Shown: piece by piece, positions 7,090-11,079 of the stretch | Layout: each line of letters begins with the position of its first letter | Numbering within the stretch: position 1 is the first letter of the stretch | DNA from: Opitutus sp. GAS368 | GTDB taxonomy: Bacteria > Verrucomicrobiota > Verrucomicrobiia > Opitutales > Opitutaceae | DNA: 11,079 nucleotides | Assembly (NCBI GenBank): GCA_945861235.1 | Contig: CAMATV010000069.1 | Coordinates: 1-11,079, forward strand | Direction of reading: 5' to 3' | Translations under genes and position numbers: made by a program | Notes under the pieces: generated by a model | Seen by the model: only the letters and a program-made list of their open reading frames with translations | Told to the model about the DNA's origin: nothing | Database searches by the model: none

Positions 7090-8028
7090 TCACTTCTTCA
7101 GATGTTCCTGCAGGAATGACGTCACCGCAGGCATGAGATTGCTGTGCCTGTTGCGGACGTGGGGGGTGAAATGGAAGGCGTGCCCGCCATGTTCGACTCG
7201 GATGAATCGGTGCGGAACACCATATTCCTTCAGCCGCTTGACCAAGTCCTCCGCCTGACTGAACGGGACCGTCTGATCGTTCGTCCCATGGATCACCAAC
7301 GTAGGAACCGTCGTGGCGTTCACATGCGCGATCGGCGAAACGAGCTCCAATGTCCGGCGTCCCTGATCTGTGTCGATCTGACTCCGCGGGACAAAATGGT
7401 GTTTTCCCCAAAGGCGGACATCCGCAATCCCGAACAGATCGATCACGCAGGAGACATTCACCGGATATTCCGGATACAAGCCCCCTTGGTTCAACTCGCT
7501 CACGGCAGGAGTATACGCCATCAGCATGGCGAGATGACCTCCCGCTGACCCGCCGGCCACCGCAATACGTTGGGGGTCGAAGCCGTAGGTTGCCGCTTCT
7601 TTGCGGAGAAAGCGGATGGCCGTCTTGCAGTCGAAAACATTCTGCGGATACGCGTCTGAGGTGCCCTTGGGGTTTAGTTTGTAGTTGATACTCGCCACCG
7701 CGTAACCCTCCCTCGCCAGCGCAATACAGTTGGGCTTTTCCACGGCCCAAGCCTTGTCGCCACCACCCCATGCTCCTCCGTGAATATAGAGAACGACGGG
7801 CAGCGGCCTTGGCCCTCCCAGCGGGAGGTAGATGTCCATCTTCTCCGCCCGATCGGGTCCGAGATACGACACGTCGTGATGAAGCTGAAAGGAATCGTCA
7901 GCCGCCGGCAGGCGGGTGACTGCGAGCAGGAAAGGGAAAATGAGGCGTTGGATCACAGCGATTCGGTGTCGGTCGGGGCCACGGAGCCTGGGTGCGGCGC
8001 TGGACTCAAAGGGACGGCGCAAGCTCAT
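7090..8028 (-). CDS. Exported alpha/beta-hydrolase (esterase/lipase, COG0657-like)
   Basis: This 312-residue hydrolase has the complete catalytic set: 'YIHGGAWGGG' (81-90), 'AGGSAGG' with nucleophile Ser161, 'IHGTNDQTVP' with Asp251 and 'VEHGGHAF' with His283. 'EKMDIYLP' and 'VASINYKLNPKG' are typical of carboxylesterases acting on acetylated or feruloylated sugars. The start is ambiguous. An ATG at 8028 overlaps the anti-sigma stop (ATGA) but puts a 24-residue Arg-rich extension before the signal peptide. A GTG at 7956 would give a clean signal ('VIQRLIFPFLLAV', cleavage near RLPA). Coupling favours the ATG; signal-peptide shape favours the GTG. It is a distant paralogue of the next esterase, which follows after 5 nt; tandem copies with different elbow sequences suggest different ester positions or substrates. 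Confidence 0.92.
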   Translation of the reverse strand: MSLRRPFESSAAPRLRGPDRHRIAVIQRLIFPFLLAVTRLPAADDSFQLHHDVSYLGPDRAEKMDIYLPLGGPRPLPVVLYIHGGAWGGGDKAWAVEKPNCIALAREGYAVASINYKLNPKGTSDAYPQNVFDCKTAIRFLRKEAATYGFDPQRIAVAGGSAGGHLAMLMAYTPAVSELNQGGLYPEYPVNVSCVIDLFGIADVRLWGKHHFVPRSQIDTDQGRRTLELVSPIAHVNATTVPTLVIHGTNDQTVPFSQAEDLVKRLKEYGVPHRFIRVEHGGHAFHFTPHVRNRHSNLMPAVTSFLQEHLKK

Positions 8029-9038
8029 GGCGCGACATTTTTGGCGAGCACGGGCGCGGATGCATCGGCGACGAGCAGCCGCACGCTGACGTCGTCGGCG
8101 TAGGCACCGGCAAACGTGACCGGTGTGGCGGTGGGGGCGGGCTCCTTGCGCGACACCCGGACGTGCACATTGACGAAGCGTGTGCCCCGCGGGAGCCGCA
8201 ATTCCCCGATAACCTCGCGCCACGAGGAGCGATCTCCGACCAGCCAAGGGCGCTGCGTCTGGTTAAACCCAAGTCGCTCCGTATCTTCCCAAGTCAACCA
8301 GTCGCGCCCGTGCAATCGGGTGGGATCGGCGTCAAAGGCTGAGATGGAAATACCGACCGTAAAGGCTTCACCCGACTGCGGCGCCATCAGCCGGAACCAC
8401 GCGGCCGCGTTCAACGTGGCGTTTCCGGTGTCGATCAACGCCTGGTAGCGACGCAGATCGATCACGCGCAATTGATCGCACGAATAGCTCAGCGCCGATT
8501 TTTCCCCTTCAAAATCCGACCGGAGGAACTGCAGCATCTTCGTCCCGCTGCGCGGCGCGATTCCTTGTTCCCCGGTGACGATGCGGGCGTGGTCGCCGCC
8601 CCACGCGCCCAGTTGATTGGGGACGCCCTTGACCTCTGGCTGGGACGCCGTCTCGAAACCGTCTTCCAGCAATGGAATTACCCGCGGCGGCAAGGCCGGG
8701 AGCCGCGGAAGCGCGTAGGCCCAAACCATCGACGCCCCAAACAGGCCGAACGCCAGGCCTGCGGCCGCAGCGGTCAGCGATCGCCACCGCAACCAGCGCG
8801 AACCGACGGTCCCCATCGGCACAACCGGATGCGCCGCCTCAGTCGCGACTCCGGCGTTGTGCGGGTTGGCAAGGACGTGCAGACCCTGGTCGATATCGTT
8901 GTGGAGAAACCACAGGCGGCGCGCCTCCGGATCGGAGCGGAGCTGCTCCTGAAATTCCCGGTGCTCCGACTCGGTGAGGGTGCCTTCCGCATGGGCGCCG
9001 AAAAGATGAAAGAGCCACTTTTGTTCGTCCGAGTTCAT
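8025..9038 (-). CDS. Membrane anti-sigma factor with extracytoplasmic domain
   Basis: This 337-residue protein has a cytoplasmic head (1-60: 'EQKWLFHLFGAHAEGTLTE', 'REFQEQLRSDPEARRLWF') of the kind that follows ECF sigma genes in Verrucomicrobia and Planctomycetes; no Cys/His zinc cluster is present. One membrane segment lies at about 87-110. The roughly 220-residue periplasmic part ('LLEDGFETASQP', 'GAWGGDHARIVTGEQGI', 'MLQFLRSDFEGE', 'AGAYADDVSVRL') looks like an all-beta jelly-roll, as in carbohydrate-binding modules. It presumably holds the sigma factor at the membrane and releases it on an external signal; ligand sensing by the jelly-roll is inference. The ATG overlaps the sigma stop (ATGA) and has a strong SD. 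The stop overlaps the first esterase start, tying the regulator to the enzymes. Confidence 0.85.
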   Translation of the reverse strand: MNSDEQKWLFHLFGAHAEGTLTESEHREFQEQLRSDPEARRLWFLHNDIDQGLHVLANPHNAGVATEAAHPVVPMGTVGSRWLRWRSLTAAAAGLAFGLFGASMVWAYALPRLPALPPRVIPLLEDGFETASQPEVKGVPNQLGAWGGDHARIVTGEQGIAPRSGTKMLQFLRSDFEGEKSALSYSCDQLRVIDLRRYQALIDTGNATLNAAAWFRLMAPQSGEAFTVGISISAFDADPTRLHGRDWLTWEDTERLGFNQTQRPWLVGDRSSWREVIGELRLPRGTRFVNVHVRVSRKEPAPTATPVTFAGAYADDVSVRLLVADASAPVLAKNVAP

Positions 9039-9583
9039 GCCCTTTCCTCCTCGAGCCGCCGTTGCAGGCAGAGAGCGAGCAGGCGGCGGATGTGGTTCAA
9101 CTTGTTGTAGAGCGTCTGCGGGGCGCGATTCAGCCGGGTGGCCAGCGCCGCTACACCACCGTGTTTTTCATAGGCCCCGCGCACCAGATCGCGTTCGGTG
9201 GTTCCCAGCTGATCCACGCATAATTGTAGCGCAGCCAGCCGCCTCTGCTGGTGCGACAGGTCTTCCAAACGCTCAGCGGAGAGGGTCGCCAGCAAGTCAT
9301 CGTCAAATTGCAGCGGTGAACGCGCCGTCAGCCGTTGAAAATTCTTCGCCTCGTAAAACGCGATCGTGCTCGCCCACGCCACAAAATCGGTGCCCGGTTC
9401 GAATGTATCAAATTTCTGCCACATCAGGACGCTCGCCCGCTGCAACACGTCTTCGGCGTCATGCCATCGCCCCAGTAGCGACATCAGGTAACCGAGCAGT
9501 TTGCCATGAGAGGCCGTGAGCAGGGCGACGAACTCCTCTTGGCGGTCGGACGCAGGCGGAAATGAGGGGCGGGGTGGAACCAT
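9035..9583 (-). CDS. RNA polymerase sigma-70 family (ECF) factor, Rhodopirellula/Verrucomicrobium type
   Basis: This 182-residue factor would direct RNA polymerase to a specific set of promoters. Region 2 spans about 15-85, with 'GRWHDAEDVLQRASVLMW' and 'FVAWASTIAFYEAKNF', including the 'DAEDVLQ' core-binding segment. Region 4 spans about 110-172, with a helix-turn-helix in 'GGVAALATRLNRAPQTLYNK' and 'HIRRLL'. Region 3 is absent, as expected for ECF factors. This pattern matches the subfamily found with membrane anti-sigma genes in Planctomycetes and Verrucomicrobia. The ATG at 9583 is the first start after an in-frame stop (9596-9598), so the N-terminus is well bounded. The SD-like GAGGTG is unusually close to the ATG and sits in a potential RNA switch. 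It is the first gene of the four-gene operon down to 6077; targets may include the receptor and sulfatase genes, which is inference. Confidence 0.93.
   Translation of the reverse strand: MVPPRPSFPPASDRQEEFVALLTASHGKLLGYLMSLLGRWHDAEDVLQRASVLMWQKFDTFEPGTDFVAWASTIAFYEAKNFQRLTARSPLQFDDDLLATLSAERLEDLSHQQRRLAALQLCVDQLGTTERDLVRGAYEKHGGVAALATRLNRAPQTLYNKLNHIRRLLALCLQRRLEEERA
9046..9051 (-). promoter_or_regulatory. Strong Shine-Dalgarno for the anti-sigma gene
   Basis: On the minus strand an exact AGGAGG lies 7 nt before the ATG at 9038, inside the last codons of the sigma gene. It is the only textbook SD among the genes here; the receptor and the complete sulfatase have none. It fixes the anti-sigma start and suggests the inhibitor is made at least as efficiently as the sigma factor. 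Confidence 0.8.
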
Positions 9584-9606
9584 ACACCTCGTATGTCAGG
9601 AGGTGA
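9581..9606 (-). promoter_or_regulatory. Overlapping hairpins over the sigma-factor ribosome-binding site and start
   Basis: On the minus strand, CACCTC (9605-9600) can pair with the SD-like GAGGTG (9590-9585). Alternatively CATAC (9595-9591) can pair with GTATG (9585-9581), which contains the start codon and leaves GAGGT in the loop. The two hairpins share bases and exclude each other. The upstream arm sits in TCACCTCCT, identical to the anti-SD end of bacterial 16S rRNA. This suggests translational control of the sigma factor; stems are short, so it is a hypothesis. Confidence 0.4.
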
Positions 9607-9885
9607 CCAAAGTTACCGCACAAACCGGCCGGTCACGCGATTTTTCAAGGGGGCGTGGCACCCAACCTTCTCTCTCTCCACGGCTCCATTGGAATGCCGT
9701 TCGACCGCCCCAGGAAGGATCAGCAAGTAGCCGCAAATGACCGGTTCATGGCGCGAGTGCCGTTGCATGAAGATCTCATGCCGGAGCTTCGGGGAATCGT
9801 CGGAGGGCGACAGCATCGGCGCGGTCGGGGTTACTTGGTTATCCCGGAAACCACCGTAATACGACGAATTCCTTCGCTCGTCCGC
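9584..9885. other. Non-coding gap between sulfatase and sigma operon
   Basis: This 302-nt gap must carry the promoter of the sigma operon and any terminator of the upstream sulfatase. I see a 10-bp palindrome ACCGGCCGGT at 9624-9633 (an operator-like site about 40 nt before the sigma start) and the RBS hairpins described separately. A minus-strand TTGAAA occurs near 9643-9648, but no matching -10 at 17 nt is convincing. A weak 5-bp inverted repeat lies at 9766-9780. A 67-codon minus frame (9613-9816) lacks any family resemblance and SD, and is not called. No T-run terminator was found. Confidence 0.5.
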
Positions 9886-11079
9886 TCACTTCTTCCGCAC
9901 CCGCTTTGGCTCGGCGGGTCCGGTCGTGGCAAAGGCCCGGCCAGTGGCAAGCAGCGCGGCCCACTGCTCGCGGAGCGCGGCGGACATGCTGGCCGCGATG
10001 GCCGGAAAGCGGGCGGCAACATCGGTCGCCTCGACCGGATCGGCGGCGAGGTCGTAGAGGGCGGACTTGCCGCCGGGGAGCGCGTGGAACTTGAAACGTT
10101 CGCCGCGGAGCACGAGGTGATGGTCCTCGAAACGGCGTGGCCGCGGGTTGCGTTCATCCTGCGGTTTGGGCGAGCCGGCACCCGAAATCGCGATCCGAAA
10201 AGCCGGCGCACGCTCGCGCATCACGGCGGCGTCGAAGAGCGCAGGGCGGAGCGATACTCCGGCGAACGTCAGATGTTTGACGGAGTTGGGGCGCAGGCCG
10301 GCCAGGTCGAGGATCGTGGGCAACACATCCTCGACGGCGCCGAATTGTTTACGTTCACCCGGGGCGATGCGGCCGGGCCAGTGGACCAGCAGCGGCACGC
10401 GGATGCCGTTTTCCCACACCGTCGCTTTATGGCCGCGCAGTCCGTGGACGTTGCGCTTGGCCCAATCCGTAGCCGCGAGTTCGCGGTCAGCCTCGGCCTT
10501 GTGGCTCATGCCGTTGTCGCTCAAGAAAACGACGACGGTGTTATCCGCCTGGCCCGCCGCACGCACGCCTGCAAGGAGACGGCCAATGGCAGCATCCATC
10601 TGCGCGATGCTGCCGTAGAAGCGCGCGAGATCAGGCGAGAGGCCTTGGGCGAGAAAGGGCGCGGAAATTTTTTCGTCACAGACCCACGGCAGATGAGGCG
10701 TGATGTAGGCGGCGGTGGCGAACCAGGGTTCCGGTCGTGGCTCACGCACGAAATCAAGGATCAGATCCGTCACGAGATCAACGGTCCACCCCTTCGCTTC
10801 GAGGGTCGTCCCACGGTTGGGCAGCGTGGGATCTCGATGTTGATAGCCGCTCACGAAGTAGCCTTGGTCCCACCCGCGGTCCCACGGAGAGGACTCGGGC
10901 AGCCGGGCGGTGTCGGACTTGCCTGCGTAGAAAGTCCGGTAGCCATCGGCGCGGAAGAAGGCCGGCATGAGCGCTTCGTCGGGCCGGAGATTTGCCCGCG
11001 GCGGCACGCCCCAGACGCCCGTGCTCAAGTGCTCGCGGCCAGTGTAGAGCGCGGAGCGCGTGGGCGAGCACGCCGCGGC
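9886..11079 (-). CDS. Sulfatase (type I, CSPTR active site), C-terminal 397 residues; start beyond right edge
   Basis: The frame is open from the right edge and ends in TGA at 9886-9888. The first visible residues are 'AAACSPTRSALYTGREH': the canonical C-x-P-x-R signature, whose Cys (codon 11068-11070) would be converted to formylglycine. The missing N-terminus should hold the signal peptide and the first Asp pair, perhaps 70-90 residues. Other landmarks by visible residue are 'YAGKSDTARL' (Lys54, in the usual GKWH region), 'ITPHLPW' (His129), 'FLSDNGMS' with DNG at 188-190, and 'LRGHKATVWENGIRVP' with His-Lys at 217-218. 'RFKFHALPGGKSALYDLAADP' is the normal C-terminal 'YDLxxDP' element; the basic tail ends KRVRKK. 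A TTG at 11028 is inside the domain and cannot be the start. Same orientation as the sigma operon, but separated by 302 nt. Substrate unknown. Confidence 0.95.
   Translation of the reverse strand, partial: AAACSPTRSALYTGREHLSTGVWGVPPRANLRPDEALMPAFFRADGYRTFYAGKSDTARLPESSPWDRGWDQGYFVSGYQHRDPTLPNRGTTLEAKGWTVDLVTDLILDFVREPRPEPWFATAAYITPHLPWVCDEKISAPFLAQGLSPDLARFYGSIAQMDAAIGRLLAGVRAAGQADNTVVVFLSDNGMSHKAEADRELAATDWAKRNVHGLRGHKATVWENGIRVPLLVHWPGRIAPGERKQFGAVEDVLPTILDLAGLRPNSVKHLTFAGVSLRPALFDAAVMRERAPAFRIAISGAGSPKPQDERNPRPRRFEDHHLVLRGERFKFHALPGGKSALYDLAADPVEATDVAARFPAIAASMSAALREQWAALLATGRAFATTGPAEPKRVRKK

Noticed and set aside
7085..7771. N-terminal extension of the 6077-7084 hydrolase frame
   Set aside because: This part overlaps the other esterase out of frame and has no family similarity; the ATG at 7084 gives a normal signal peptide.
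8029..8247. N-terminal extension of the 7090-8028 hydrolase frame
   Set aside because: It lies inside the anti-sigma gene in another frame and is Arg-rich without domain similarity.
9766..9780. Inverted repeat CATGA-AGATC-TCATG
   Set aside because: Five-bp arms without a T-run or conserved context are too weak for a terminator or operator.
9613..9816. 67-codon minus-strand frame before the sigma gene
   Set aside because: It has no SD, no signal or domain and no plausible homology; it occupies the promoter region.
1..11079. SusD partner, glycoside hydrolase, polysaccharide lyase, CRISPR array, tRNA or transposase
   Set aside because: I looked for these because the context suggests a glycan locus, but no open frame or structure in the window supports any of them.

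Overview
The window is GC-rich bacterial DNA, and every gene I can support reads on the minus strand, so transcription runs from high to low coordinates. The gene content points to Verrucomicrobiota, probably an Opitutaceae-like lineage. The clues are a TonB receptor with the leader 'VVLSPFQV', an ECF-type sigma factor of the Rhodopirellula/Verrucomicrobium kind paired with a membrane anti-sigma factor, a planctomycete-type cytochrome c protein (PSCyt1/PSCyt2), and several sulfatases. This assignment is inference from gene families, not from a marker gene.

Layout in transcription order. (1) 9886-11079: a sulfatase truncated by the window edge just before its CSPTR active-site motif. (2) 9584-9885: a non-coding gap holding the leader of the next operon. 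(3) 6077-9583: four tightly packed genes, namely sigma factor, anti-sigma factor with a periplasmic domain, and two secreted alpha/beta-hydrolases. The junctions are ATGA, ATGA and a 5-nt gap, so they very probably form one operon. (4) 5937-6076: a short gap with a GC-rich perfect palindrome. (5) 2940-5936: a full-length TonB-dependent outer-membrane receptor. (6) 2388-2912: two apparent gene remnants, one being only a Tat-type signal start, the other a TonB-receptor signal peptide and leader without plug or barrel. (7) 1054-2391: a complete exported sulfatase with an atypical active-site motif. (8) 918-1046: a 42-codon ORF that is a signal peptide followed by almost nothing. (9) 1-740: the N-terminal third or so of a PSD1-type cytochrome c protein, continuing past the left edge.

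Functionally this looks like a small uptake and degradation locus for an esterified, sulfated glycan. Sulfatases and carbohydrate-esterase-like hydrolases would act outside the cytoplasm, the receptor would import the product, and the sigma/anti-sigma pair would sense the substrate or envelope state and control expression. No SusD-like protein, glycoside hydrolase or polysaccharide lyase is present. The substrate cannot be read from the sequence.

The least ordinary parts are the three orphan export-signal starts between 918 and 2912, the two competing hairpins over the sigma-factor start codon, the LCRPSL active site of the complete sulfatase, and a low-complexity insert with a perfect hairpin inside the cytochrome c gene. 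I see no tRNA, rRNA, CRISPR array, transposase or integrase.
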